A stretch of DNA of 44,100 bases from Acidobacteria bacterium 13_2_20CM_2_57_6 (GTDB taxonomy: Bacteria > Acidobacteriota > Terriglobia > Acidiferrales > UBA7541): positions 1 to 44,100 of the forward strand of contig MNEA01000098.1 in the NCBI GenBank assembly GCA_001917435.1. Reading direction: 5' to 3'. Positions 1-9,700 of the stretch are shown here, piece by piece. The position numbers were made by a program, and so were the translations under genes. The first letter of the stretch is position 1, and every line of letters begins with the position of its first letter. Below the pieces are notes generated by a model, which did not search any database, was not told the origin of the DNA, and saw nothing but the letters and a program-made list of their open reading frames with translations.

Positions 1-1914
1 CAGCTCCAGAGCCATGGAGAATTCTGAGGTGGCATTGCCATATTCCTCTCGCACAGCATAGGCCTGTCCCATGGCCATATGCGCGTCGGCTGCCTGGGGG
101 TATTTCTCCACGAGCCGCCGCAACACTTCAACGCCTTGTTCGCGGTTGCCGGAGTAAACCAGCGAAAGACCGAACGTATAGGCTACCTGCGGGTCCTCGA
201 TGCCGCTGTCTGACACGGGTGCCAATATTTCCAGCGTGCGCGCGTAGTCTGCATGGAAAAAACAGCTCATTCCCAACAGAATACGTATGTCCTGGCGGTC
301 TGGCTGGCGCGTAAGGGCCTTTTCTAGCGGGGCAATCGCGGCCGCGTAATTCTGATTCTTGAACTGGGCAAGTCCGAGGTTGAACTGCAAATCAGGCAAC
401 TCGGGCTTCCACCGTGCAGCGTGCTCCAGAAGCTGGATAGCGCGGTTGAAGTCTGCTTCGCGCGCACTCAGCAGGCCGAGCTGGTTGTAAGCCTTTCCTG
501 CTACGTCCCCATAGAATTGCGTCGCATTTTCCAGCTTGGCCCGCTGTTCGGGATTGGGTGGTTCAGGTGCAATGATCACCGCCCGCCCTTCCATTCTGTT
601 GACGGCATTCTTCAAGTCATCCCCACCACCCATGCCGCTGCCCAAGTAAATCTGGAGGCGCTCTTGGTCCTGCACTGCGGCTAAGGCCTTGTATTTCTCA
701 GCCAGGGCCAGCTGCTCCTTCGCCTCCCCGGCCTTTCCCTGCCGGTTAAAAAACTGCCCCAGCAAATAATGCGCCTTTGCGACCTGGTACTGATTCCGGC
801 TCGGGTCCTTGGTAAGTGCCACACTCTTCTGAAGCACGGACACGGCAAGATCCGTGCGGTCGAGCAAGTAGAGCGCCTGCCCTAGATAGAGTGGCGCGTC
901 CGGATTCGTCGGTTCCAAGCTTGCCGCTTTCTCAAGATAAGGCAATGCCTCCTGGAGTTTCCTCTCCTGAACATAAATGAGGCCTGCCAGATAATGAGCC
1001 GAGTACTCGCCGGGATGACGCAGGATTTCATCTGTAAGTTCGGCCAGCGCTTGGGGAATCGCGTGGCTGCCCTCCTGAGAAAGGTAAGCCAAAGCCATGT
1101 AGTAATGCAGACGCGGGTAGTTGGCATCGAGCGCGACGGCGCGCTTGAACTCCGCGACGGCCTGGTTCACGTATTCCGTTTCCCTATAGGCGGCGCCGAA
1201 CATAATGTGCATTTGCGGGGACTCGCCATGCCGCTGTAAGAGTTCCGCGAAAATCTTCTGCGCCTTTTCGAGCTGTTGCTCCCGCAGATAGGTAAAGGCA
1301 AGCGTGACGGCCGTTTCGCTGTCATCTGGTGCCAGGCGCCGAGCTTCCTGAAGTTCCAGAGCGGCGGCATCGAAGCGGTTCATGCTGAAATAAAGTTTGC
1401 CTAGGAGTTGCCGCGCTTGCGCGTGCTCCGGCTTCTGCGCCAACAGTGTCCGCACAGTGTCGACGCCCTTTTGGAACTCGCCTTGGCGCAGATAGACGAT
1501 CGCCAAGCCAAGCAGAGCCGCCTCGGAATTGGCGCTGGCCTCTGCTGCGCCCTTATACGCGTCTTCCGCTTGAGGCAAATTCCCTAGCGTCTCGTCTGCG
1601 TCCCCTAACTGTTCTAGGGCCAAGCCCAATACCTGGCGATACTCGCTCTCCGCGCGGATGAAGTCGCCTTCCTGCTCTGCTGCCTGAGCGGCATCAAACC
1701 GTTTCTGAAGGAGCGCTGCGGGGCCTTCGTCACCTGCCATTCTCGGTGAATCAGTTGTATGTTTTTGCGCCGGAGCATTTTTTTTAGCGCCGGGCCGAGT
1801 TGGCGCTTGGCGCTGGACCGGACCTGTTGTGGCTGTCTGCCCAGCCGTTAGGGCGCCCCAAGCCGCGCAGAGCAGCAGGCCCACGTGGAGGAATCGGAGA
1901 ATGGCTGCAGCCAT
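1..1914 (-). CDS. Secreted TPR-repeat protein, 3' end outside window
   Basis: The frame is open from an ATG at 1914 to the window edge (638 codons, no stop), so the C-terminus is missing. Residues 1-25 form a signal peptide with a Leu/Ala/Trp-rich core ending near AGQ; a Pro/Lys/Ala-rich linker follows. From about residue 60 nearly everything is degenerate 34-residue TPR units, with recurring patterns such as ALPYLEKAASLEPTNPD and AIAPLEKALTRQPDRQD. TPR solenoids are protein-interaction scaffolds; the signal peptide places it outside the cytoplasm. No catalytic domain is visible. The ribosome site is weak (GAGAG about 12 nt upstream). It lies downstream of the broken TonB receptor but is separated from it by a strong terminator. 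In these bacteria such proteins accompany CRTAC1 and TonB genes; the partner here is unknown. Confidence 0.85.
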   Translation of the reverse strand, partial: MAAAILRFLHVGLLLCAAWGALTAGQTATTGPVQRQAPTRPGAKKNAPAQKHTTDSPRMAGDEGPAALLQKRFDAAQAAEQEGDFIRAESEYRQVLGLALEQLGDADETLGNLPQAEDAYKGAAEASANSEAALLGLAIVYLRQGEFQKGVDTVRTLLAQKPEHAQARQLLGKLYFSMNRFDAAALELQEARRLAPDDSETAVTLAFTYLREQQLEKAQKIFAELLQRHGESPQMHIMFGAAYRETEYVNQAVAEFKRAVALDANYPRLHYYMALAYLSQEGSHAIPQALAELTDEILRHPGEYSAHYLAGLIYVQERKLQEALPYLEKAASLEPTNPDAPLYLGQALYLLDRTDLAVSVLQKSVALTKDPSRNQYQVAKAHYLLGQFFNRQGKAGEAKEQLALAEKYKALAAVQDQERLQIYLGSGMGGGDDLKNAVNRMEGRAVIIAPEPPNPEQRAKLENATQFYGDVAGKAYNQLGLLSAREADFNRAIQLLEHAARWKPELPDLQFNLGLAQFKNQNYAAAIAPLEKALTRQPDRQDIRILLGMSCFFHADYARTLEILAPVSDSGIEDPQVAYTFGLSLVYSGNREQGVEVLRRLVEKYPQAADAHMAMGQAYAVREEYGNATSEFSMALEL

Positions 1915-1940
1915 ATACAGGATTTTCTCTCATTGCGACA

Positions 1941-1979
1941 AAAACAAAAAGGGGCTTGCAAGCGGAACTTGCAAGCCCC
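1941..1979 (-). terminator. Rho-independent terminator after the TonB receptor gene
   Basis: Perfect 12-bp inverted repeat GGGGCTTGCAAG (1951-1962) and CTTGCAAGCCCC (1968-1979) with a 5-nt loop. Read on the minus strand the stem is followed directly by TTTTTGTTTTT (1950-1941). It starts 19 nt after the receptor stop codon. Only 26 nt separate the T-run from the next ATG at 1914, leaving little room for a separate promoter for the TPR gene. Confidence 0.88.
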
Positions 1980-1997
1980 AGAACGAGCGTAATCTGG

Positions 1998-4900
1998 TCA
2001 GAAGGAAAGCTTCAAAGCTAGCTGAAGCTCGCGGGGATCGCGCGCCTTGGTCGGCAGGCCAAAGGCGGCGTTGGTGTTGCAATTCGGGAAGGGGTTAATC
2101 CCTGTACCCGGGGGGATTCCGGTGACCGGGTTGGGTGGATCCGCCTTGACGCTGCAACCAGTGAAGTGGTCTGTGGCAGGGTTGTAAGGTTTAGTGGGGT
2201 CATTTAAATTAGGATTGGGCTGATAGGGCAGAAACGGGTTCGCAAGGATCGTCGGACCCGAGATTTGATATTTTGTGCCACTCGCAGTGGTTCCACTGAT
2301 GGAGGTGGAAAAGAACTGCGTGTGGTTGAGCGTATTGAACGTCTCGAACCGAAATTGCATGGTCATCTTCTCTGTCAATTTGAAGTTCTTGAAGATGCCT
2401 ATGTCGGTGTTGTTCGTAGGTGGCCCATGAAGTATGCCCACGCCCTCGGTGCCGGGACGACCGAGCTGCACTGGCATTCGAAACGCATTGGGGTTCAACC
2501 AACCGCCGGAAGCGGTGTTCGGTCCTGCGGGGTTGCCGACCAAGTCGGGGCGGTCGCCGGCGCCACCGCTGGTGAGGCCAGTCAAGTTTTGGCTGAGGGC
2601 CACGGTTAGGGGCACGCCTGTCGAATAAGAGTATACCGCTGTGGCCTCCCATGTCAGCAAGCCCACGGTTATACCGGAAGTTAGAGGTATCGTAAATCCT
2701 GGCTCCGCTCCCGTTGCCGCAGCAATCCAGCGAAACGTCGGAGATCAGTTTCGAGAAGCTATACGAACTGCTCATCGAGAAGTTATGGGAAAATCGCTTT
2801 AGCAGATATGCCTGGAAAGCGTGATAGCTGGAGGTGCCGCCGTTGGTCATATAGATCAGGCTGTTGGTACCCTCCAGGGGCCCCAGTTGCCGGAGCGCGT
2901 TCCTCAGAGATGAATTCGAATCAGCGCCGGGGGTAAAGTTAAGTTCCGCCCACTGCAGCCGGTTCTGAGGCGCAACCGAGTTCAAATCGTAGTTCAGGGG
3001 CAGATGGTTGCCGTGGTTGCCGACGTAGGCAACCTCGAGTTTCGTGTCGCGCAGTATTTCACGCTCCACGGTGAGGTTCCATTGATAACTGTCCTGGGTT
3101 TTCCAGTGAGTATCTGCTGCGTTGCCTGCCACGCCGGCGCCTGACGAGGTCGCTGCCGCCGACAAGTCGTCCAAGGTACGGCCATTGCCAAAGCCTATGG
3201 TCGTGTTGAATGGCGGATTGAGCAAAAGCTCGCCGATGGGCTGGCTCAGGTCGGCTCGGCCGAAGAATGTCCCAAAGCCCCCGCGGATGGCCCATTTGCC
3301 AGCGCCGGTGGGGTCAAAGGCAAACCCGAACCGCGGCGCAATCGTGTCATAGCTGCTGTTGCGCAAGGCGCGGCCCACGTCAATACCCCGCAGGTTAGCA
3401 GATCCTCCGGGAATGCCGTTCGAGGGCATACTCAACCCGGCCGGGTAAATCATCCCGTTCTGGGGATTGCTACCCTGCGCCGGGTTGTAGAGCGATGGAA
3501 TGAAGTTGCCGATCAGGTTGTCCGCCTGAATGCTGGGTGGGAGAATCGACCAGCGGGCGCCATACTGAAGGGTGAGGCGCGGGGTGACTCGCCAGGTGTC
3601 GGCATAGTAGAGTTCAACGTCCTTCCAGCGGACCTTAGACCGCGGCTGGCTGGACTGTTCCGACGCGCCAAAGTAAGCTCCCTTCAACAGCAGGTCGGCC
3701 AAGCCGTTGCCCGTTACCTGGCCGCCGTTGCCCGGCGCCGCAGCAGGTCCCCAGCCGCCGCCCTTTCCGGCTCCTCCTGGAACTGCATTCGGACCCCAGA
3801 ATTGCGCCTGGGTTGCACTGGCACCACAGCAATCTTCGTCCTTCTTATCGTAACTATAGAACGCACCCACGCGGTGATTGTGATTGCCGCGGGTCATCGA
3901 GAAATCGTCTTGCCAGGTGAAGATGTCGTGGGCGTTATTCCACGGGGCGGCGTTCCAGAGATTGTTTCCGATGCCATTTTCGGGCGCTCCCCAGAAGACT
4001 GCATGGGCGTGGCCGGGCATTCCTGGGAAGACATCCGGGATCTTAGAGTTGATATCGGCGTTAATGCTGGCCCCAAGGCCGTTGGTGATGTAGATGCGAT
4101 TATTTGAATAGGAAAACTGGAACGTGTTGACCATCGAAGGCCCGAAAGTATGGGTGAGCCGAGCAGCCAGCGACTTGGAGGGCTGTGACCAGCTGGAATC
4201 TACTGTAGGAAACCCCGTGTCGCCCCAAAGACCGCCGTCGCTGCCAAAGTTCGGGGCGGGGTTCTCCCAGTAGTCGTTAGTGAAGCGCACCATCAGGTTG
4301 GTTTACGAGGTGAAGTTGTAGTCCACGCGGACTTGTTCCTGACGCGTATTCAGATGGGTTGGCACGGCCGCCACCCAGTTCCACGGTGAGCTTGCGTTTG
4401 GCGTCGCGTTGGGGTGCGGGAATAGTTGCATGAGCGACAAGCCACCCGTGCTGAGACAGCCTGCGGGGTTGGAACAGTCCGAAGGAATGGTGTTGTTCGG
4501 GAACGGCAGACCTGTGAACGGACTGGTCGGCACGTTTGGGTTAGCCGGGTCGCGGACGTTAAAATTACCAACGCGTTCCTCGTCGGTCGGGACGGTGGAG
4601 AGGCGGGTCACGCCGCGCACTTCGCGGCGCCACTCCTGCGACCAAAAGAAGAACAGTTTGTCCTTCTTGATGGGCCCGCCAAAGGTATAACCAAAGTTGT
4701 TCGACCGCAGTTCAGCCTTGGGCTTGCCGGCTTGATTGAGGAAAAAGTTATTGGCATCGAGTAAGTCATTTCGCCAGAACTCGTAGACGGAACCGTGGAA
4801 CTTGTTGGTCCCCGACTTGGTGACCAAATTGACCTGCGCGCCGCTCGCCGAGGGACTATCCGCTCCGTAGGAGCTTCGCTCCACCTTGAACTCCTCGATC

Positions 4901-5556
4901 GAGTCCACGGACGGGTACACCAGAATGGTGCGCCCGGAACCATGGTCAACGTTATCTACGCCATCGACCAGCCAAGCGTTGGAATTGGCAGGGCTGCCGC
5001 TCATAGAAATGTCCACGCCACCCAACAGGCCAGTGAACCGCGGATTCTCGGTGTCCGAGGCCGCAGCGCCAGGTACCAATAACGTGAGCTGCACAAAGCT
5101 GCGACCGTTGAGCGGAAGTTCTTGAATCTGCCGCGTCCCAATTACATTGGAAACTTCGCCGGAACGCGTCTCCACCATTGTAGCGGCCGCTGTGACCTCA
5201 ACTGTTTGCGTAGGAGTACCAACCTCCAACACAATTGGAACAACGACTTCGTCGGCCACGTGCAGTTCGATGCCAGCTTTGGCGAGGGTCTTGAACCCCG
5301 CGATTTTCGCCGTCACCGTGTAGGTCCCTGGATCCAGAGCCGTGGCCGTATAGAAGCCGGACTCGTTAGTCGTGACGACACGCTTCGTGCCGGTCTGTTG
5401 GTGTGTAATCGTAACCTCAGCGTTCGGTATTACTGCCCCAGATGAATCGCTGACCGTTCCGCTGATGGTACCTTGGGTCCGTTGGGCGCGCAGAACTCCG
5501 GCGCAGCTCACCAACCAGCAGATAGCTACCATGCCAACCAATGTTTTTTGTCGCAT
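1998..5556 (-). pseudogene. Oar-type TonB-dependent receptor, interrupted by in-frame stop and frameshift
   Basis: Outer-membrane receptor of the Oar/CarboxypepD_reg-like class that would import an unknown ligand using TonB energy. It starts at ATG 5556, 6 nt after GGAGGTG. The signal peptide ends near VLRAQ, a carboxypeptidase-regulatory-like beta-sandwich follows (about residues 29-115), then plug (ELPLNGRSFVQL) and barrel. Lesion 1: an in-frame TAA (4305-4303) after DYNFTS; the same frame continues TNLMVRFTNDYW, so one base change (for example AAA or CAA to TAA) explains it. Lesion 2: near 2655-2680 the frame changes from YNRGLADM to WEATAVYSYSTGVPLTV. Relatives carry a DRRHV-type segment between these motifs, so roughly 30-40 codons seem to be missing as well. 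The distal part ends in LALKLSF, with the terminal Phe usual for barrels. The pieces are 4303-5556, 2209-4293 and 1998-2666. Either a genuine pseudogene or consensus errors. Confidence 0.85.
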
Positions 5557-5611
5557 TCACACCTCCACCACAATAGCCCCGCAGGGATGGGCCACCAAAC
5601 CGAATGCAGAC

Positions 5612-5640
5612 CATCTACTCCTGGATGAGGCGTTTGTCAA
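5612..5640 (-). promoter_or_regulatory. Sigma70-type promoter of the broken TonB receptor gene
   Basis: On the minus strand TTGACA (5640-5635), a 17-bp spacer and TAGATG (5617-5612) precede the receptor start by about 50 nt. The context TGCTTGACAA is repeated before the other TonB receptor at 31898-31907, which suggests a shared promoter element. Confidence 0.5.
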
Positions 5641-5653
5641 GCAAAAAATCGAT

Positions 5654-5808
5654 ATTTTGAATAAAAAAACCCCAATTCAACGAATTAAATTGAATGGATG
5701 GATTCACTTATTCCATAGCTGTTTGCGCGACGAGGCAGTAACCAATGAAATAAGTGAATCCATCCATTCAATTTAATTCGTTGAATTGGGGTTTTTTTTA
5801 TTCAAAAT
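5654..5808. repeat. 155-bp near-perfect palindrome (63/64-bp arms)
   Basis: Left arm 5654-5716 and right arm 5745-5808 are reverse complements except for one indel in the A/T run (7 versus 8) and one mismatch next to the 28-nt loop (5717-5744). The arms contain AAAAACCCCAATTCAACG and its complement. The TGA of the upstream minus-strand gene lies inside the outer end of the right arm. On the minus strand the structure ends GGGG-TTTTTTT, so it can act as a terminator, but the stem is several times longer than usual. No clear target-site duplication flanks it. Alternatives are a MITE-like element or a palindromic assembly or amplification artefact. Confidence 0.92.
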
Positions 5809-6473
5809 GACTTGAAGGCCAAGAAGATACGGTGGTTGGTGACAGGCGTTGTGAAATCGAAACGAATCTCTTTATCTTGAGGCCCGAAAATCGGTTGGCC
5901 ATGCACCGTGCGAGGAAAGACAAACTTCGCACCCGTGCCATCGGCGCTTGGCGGAAAGTATTCCAGCAGTTCAACGCGTCCAAGTCTCTGGCTGATGAGG
6001 TAAACGCGCTGCTTCAGCGTTTCCGCGGTCGCCAACTCGAACGCTGGGCGCAGGTCGCGGGAGGTGTTCGGATCATTTGTGGCATACTCGACCGCTACAA
6101 TCACGCGGTCGGCTACGTCAAGATTCAGTGCGCGCTGGAAGCGCTTGTCGAATTCTTGCCGCTGGTCGGGCGCCATCTGATCGTAGTTGTTCATCAAGCG
6201 CGCCATGCGTACGTATGCTTCTCGGACAGGACGAGCCGAAAAGAAACGCGCGGTGAAGCGGTAGTACAGTTCTTTCTCTCCGGCTAATCCGGCGTCTTTA
6301 CTAACGATCGGCGCCGTAAAGGTCTCAATCTGCGCCCAGGGCGAATCATTGAGCATCCGCACCACCTGCTCACGCTTCCACGTGTCAAAGGGCTGCTGCC
6401 AGAAGTCGTCGGCCAGCAGCCAGGAAGCCGAGGATAGCAGAACGCACAAGAGCAGCGCCCTTGGGAAAATCAT
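5802..6473 (-). CDS. Small secreted protein of unknown function
   Basis: 223 residues from ATG 6473 with GGAG 9 nt upstream. Residues 1-21 are a signal peptide (hydrophobic MIFPRALLLCVLL, cleavage near WLLA-DD). The mature protein begins with aromatic-rich DDFWQQPFDTWKREQVVRMLNDSPWA, shown here split as DDFWQQPFDTW and KREQVVRMLNDSPWA. It is otherwise charged, mixed alpha/beta, with no catalytic signature I can name. W-x-x-W/DSPWA-type starts recur in acidobacterial secreted hypotheticals, but I cannot give a family number. It is divergent from the TPR/CRTAC1/cytochrome operon, sharing a 167-bp upstream region. Its stop codon lies within the large palindrome that probably ends its transcript. 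Confidence 0.75.
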   Translation of the reverse strand: MIFPRALLLCVLLSSASWLLADDFWQQPFDTWKREQVVRMLNDSPWAQIETFTAPIVSKDAGLAGEKELYYRFTARFFSARPVREAYVRMARLMNNYDQMAPDQRQEFDKRFQRALNLDVADRVIVAVEYATNDPNTSRDLRPAFELATAETLKQRVYLISQRLGRVELLEYFPPSADGTGAKFVFPRTVHGQPIFGPQDKEIRFDFTTPVTNHRIFLAFKSF

Positions 6474-6545
6474 GTGAAAAACTCCTGCAGAAAAATTTCG
6501 GTGCTATCCTATGCCCATCCCCTCCGCGAAGCAAGATATGTGACG

Positions 6546-6568
6546 TGAGCGCCTGTGTGCAGCGCTCA
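6546..6568. promoter_or_regulatory. Dyad TGAGCGC-N9-GCGCTCA in divergent promoter region
   Basis: A perfect 7-bp dyad with 9-nt spacing lies about 75-95 bp from the starts of the two divergent genes (6473 minus, 6641 plus). The size suits a dimeric repressor operator. No regulator gene is adjacent, so this is suggestive only. Confidence 0.3.
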
Positions 6569-6640
6569 TGGTTCTCAGGCGCGTCGGAGGTTTGAGGACG
6601 ACGTGGGCGGAAATTGACTTGTCTGGAGCGCTTCATTACG

Positions 6641-8056
6641 ATGCGTATCACTGTTAGTGCTGGTGCGCGTGTTTTCCGAGCGTATCTACCTAGAGTGCCG
6701 ATTTTGCGCTCTAGCACACTCGTACTGGTGGCCCTAGTTGGCTGGCGCAGTGCGCGGGCACAAGCCCCAATCGCTGCCCAACTTCAGCACGCCGTCCGCC
6801 TTATGGATGCTGGTGATTGGCAGAAAGCGGAGCAGACGTTGCAAGTGGTGCTCCGCGCGCATCCGAACGATGCTGATGCGCTCAACCTCCTGGGCGTGGC
6901 CACGGTCAAGCAGGGTCGTGTAGATGAAGCGGAAGCGATCTTCCGCAAAGCCACCAAATCGAATCCCTCACTTCCCGCCGCTTGGTTGAATCTAGCGCAG
7001 CTTTATGAGCAGCGGGATGATAAAGAGCATGGGCTCCAAACACTCCAAGAGGGCTTAAGCCACGCGCCTCACGACCCTCGGTTGCTGTCCGAAACGGCTA
7101 CGCTGCTGGCAGACCGTGGGCAATTCGCGGAGGCCGTGCGCCGACTCCAGGCGGTTCCTTCGGCAGCCCGCTTCAGCGATTATTGGGAGCTTCTAGGACG
7201 TGTTTATCTGTCGAACAGTGATTTTGCCAAAGCCGAAGAGGCCCTGCTCCGTGCGCTTCATGGGAAGCCAGAGTCGGTAACAATGCTGCGCCAGTTAACA
7301 GGCATTGCCTTGAAGCGCGGCGACACGGCGCGGGCGTGGCAATATGTGGCACGCGCTCTCCGGCTCGCGCCGAATTCGCCCGAGTTGCTCTACGAGTACG
7401 CCCAGGTATCCCTTCAGAACAAGCTTTCAAGCGAAGCTGTCCTTGCCATGCGCAAGGCGTTACTGATGGAACCTGATCGGCCCGACTTCCTCTTCTTTTT
7501 GGGAGACGCGTTACTCGATACATCCGACTTCCATGAGGCGCTGCCCTATTTCCGGCGCTACGTCGAGCTACGTCCGGATGATCCCCGCGGCCATCTTTCG
7601 CTTGGTTGGGCGCTCTTCCTTGAGAAGAGTTTTCCGGAAGCGCGACAGCACTTAGAGGAAACACTCCGGCTCGACGCGAAGCAGGCCGACGCTTGGTACC
7701 ATCTCGGCATGATTGCGTACGAGACCAACGACAGCGAGAAAGCTCTTGAGTTCTTGACGCACGCGCTGGAAGTGGATCCCGGGCACGCGCGTGCGCACTG
7801 GGGCCTCGGTATGGTGTACTCCCGCGAGGGCCGCTATGAAAAGTCTCGAGACGAATTCGAAGCCGCCGCTCACCTCGATCCTGACGAACCGAAAGTGCAC
7901 TATCAGTTGAGCCAGGTTTACGCCAGGCTCGGTGAGTCGGAGCGCGCCCGGAGCGAGCTTCGGTTATACCAGGAAGCGCAAAAGAAATCCGACGAGCGAA
8001 TCAAACTCAGCCAGCGACTCCCTTCGGGAGTGAGGGGCGGACAGCCGAGGCCATAA
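6641..8056 (+). CDS. Secreted TPR-repeat protein, first gene of the cytochrome operon
   Basis: 471 residues if started at ATG 6641 (GGAG 12 nt upstream); a TTG at 6614 would add nine residues but is less likely. A long N-terminal segment with hydrophobic core [11 protein letters not shown] ends at ARAQ, a plausible signal-peptide site. The rest is about 12 TPR units (e.g. [40 protein letters not shown]). No catalytic domain. The stop is one base before the next gene (TAA 8054-8056, ATG 8058), so it is cotranscribed with the CRTAC1 gene and probably the heptaheme cytochrome. Likely a periplasmic or surface scaffold in the same complex or pathway; the partner is not identifiable from sequence. 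Confidence 0.85.
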   Translation: MRITVSAGARVFRAYLPRVPILRSSTLVLVALVGWRSARAQAPIAAQLQHAVRLMDAGDWQKAEQTLQVVLRAHPNDADALNLLGVATVKQGRVDEAEAIFRKATKSNPSLPAAWLNLAQLYEQRDDKEHGLQTLQEGLSHAPHDPRLLSETATLLADRGQFAEAVRRLQAVPSAARFSDYWELLGRVYLSNSDFAKAEEALLRALHGKPESVTMLRQLTGIALKRGDTARAWQYVARALRLAPNSPELLYEYAQVSLQNKLSSEAVLAMRKALLMEPDRPDFLFFLGDALLDTSDFHEALPYFRRYVELRPDDPRGHLSLGWALFLEKSFPEARQHLEETLRLDAKQADAWYHLGMIAYETNDSEKALEFLTHALEVDPGHARAHWGLGMVYSREGRYEKSRDEFEAAAHLDPDEPKVHYQLSQVYARLGESERARSELRLYQEAQKKSDERIKLSQRLPSGVRGGQPRP

Positions 8057-8057
8057 G

Positions 8058-9691
8058 ATGAAACTGCTGTTCTTGGGTGTGCTCATATTCGCGCTTGTCT
8101 CTTACGCCGGCGTCGCTTCATTGCTCGGACCGTCTCAAGCACTGCCGACCTCACACTTCGTGGATATCACCGACGCGGCTGGCATTCGTTTCAAACACAT
8201 TTCGGCGCCGGACAAGAAATATATCGTCGAGTCGATGAGTGGTGGTGTCGCGCTGTTTGACTACGACAAAGATGGCTGCCTGGACATCTACTTCACGAAC
8301 GCGTGGGCTATCCAGGATGGGCCATGGGCGTTCTAGCTGGCGATTTCGACGGCGACGGGTGGGAAGATCTGTACGTCACCTGCCTCGGCCACAACCACCT
8401 CTATCACAACAATGGTAATGGCACGTTTACCGACATTACGGACAAGGCAGGTGTGGACGACCCCCGTTGGTCCACCGGCGCGGCCCTCGGTGATTTCGAT
8501 AACGACGGCGCGCCAGACCTGTTCGTCGCCAACTACGTCGATTTCAAACTCAGTGACCTTCCGAAGTTCGGCAAAGGGAAGTTTTGCGAATATCGAGGCG
8601 TGCCCGTGCAGTGCGGCCCGCGCGGTCTACCCGGTGCCGGCGACTCTCTCTTCCGCAACAACGGCGACGGCACCTTCACGAACGTAACGCAAAAGGCGGG
8701 CGTGAGTGACCCCGACGGCCGCTATGGCCTAGGCGTGGTATGGACTGACGTAGATGGCGACGGTTGGCAGGACATCTACGTAGCCAATGATAGCGGCCCG
8801 AACTTTCTCTACCACAACAAGCACGACGGCACGTTTGAGGAAATCGGCTATCTGACAGGTACTGCAGTCGGGGAAGATGGTAACGAACAGGGCTCGATGG
8901 GCGTCGCCGTCGCCGACTATCTTCATACCGGGCGAGTGGCATTCTTTGTAAGCAATTTCGTGGATGAATACGACACGCTCTACCGCCACGACAAGCCACT
9001 GTTTTTCACTGACGTCTCCTTTGCTTCAGGCATTGCCAAGGTGCGGGGACCATGGGTGGGGTGGGGAACTGCGTTTTTCGACTACGACAACGACGGTTGG
9101 CCCGACCTGATGGTGGTAAATGGCCACGTCTATCCACAGGTGGACAACATCGATGTGGGGTCTAAGTACGCGCAGCGGATCTTGCTTTTCCACAACAACG
9201 GCGACGGGACTTTCACGGAAGTGGCAGCACAGACCGGCGAGGCTCTCATGGTGCCGCGGGTCAGCCGCGGCGCAGCTTTTGGTGATCTCTTCAATGACGG
9301 CCATATCGATGTCGTCATCAACAATCTTGACGGCAAGCCCACCGTGCTGCGCAATCACGGCGGCGACCACAACAATTGGATCACGATTAAATTGCTTGGC
9401 ACGGGAAAGAATCCCGACGCGCTGGGGGCGCGGGTCAAGGTAGTCGCCGGCGATTTAGTGCAATGGGACGAGGTTCGAAGCGGCGAAAGCTATCTCTCCT
9501 CGAGCGACCTGCGCCTGCACTTCGGACTGGGGCGCCGCACCCGCGTGGATCTGATCGAGGTCCACTGGCCTGACGGCAAAGTCGAAGCGGTCAAAGATGT
9601 GACAGCCAACAACTTTCTAACCATTCAGTACGGCCAAGGCCTCGTGAAAACTGCTCCTCCGCGCACGAACAACGTTGACATTGGCAAATGA
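8058..9691 (+). pseudogene. CRTAC1-family VCBS/ASPIC-UnbV protein with internal frameshift or deletion
   Basis: Two consecutive frames encode one protein: 8058-8336 (signal peptide, then [15 protein letters not shown] and the Ca-binding loop DYDKDGCLD) and 8303-9691 (VCBS/FG-GAP repeats [36 protein letters not shown] and a C-terminal ASPIC/UnbV domain with LGARVKV and HFGLGRR). The frame switches at about 8300, where YFTNA is followed by GYPGWAMGV. Intact paralogs in this window have another 40-45 residues here (an [17 protein letters not shown] repeat end), so a deletion of roughly 120-135 bp that is not a multiple of three fits. VCBS repeats form Ca-binding beta-propellers; the function is unknown. 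A Sec-type signal is used, unlike the Tat signals of the three other family members here. It may be non-functional or an assembly error. Confidence 0.82.
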
Positions 9692-9700
9692 GGACCCTCA

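Noticed and set aside
5372..5776. Plus-strand 134-codon open frame across the receptor 5' end and the palindrome
   Set aside because: It runs antisense through a signal-peptide region and through one palindrome arm; the product has no recognisable features.
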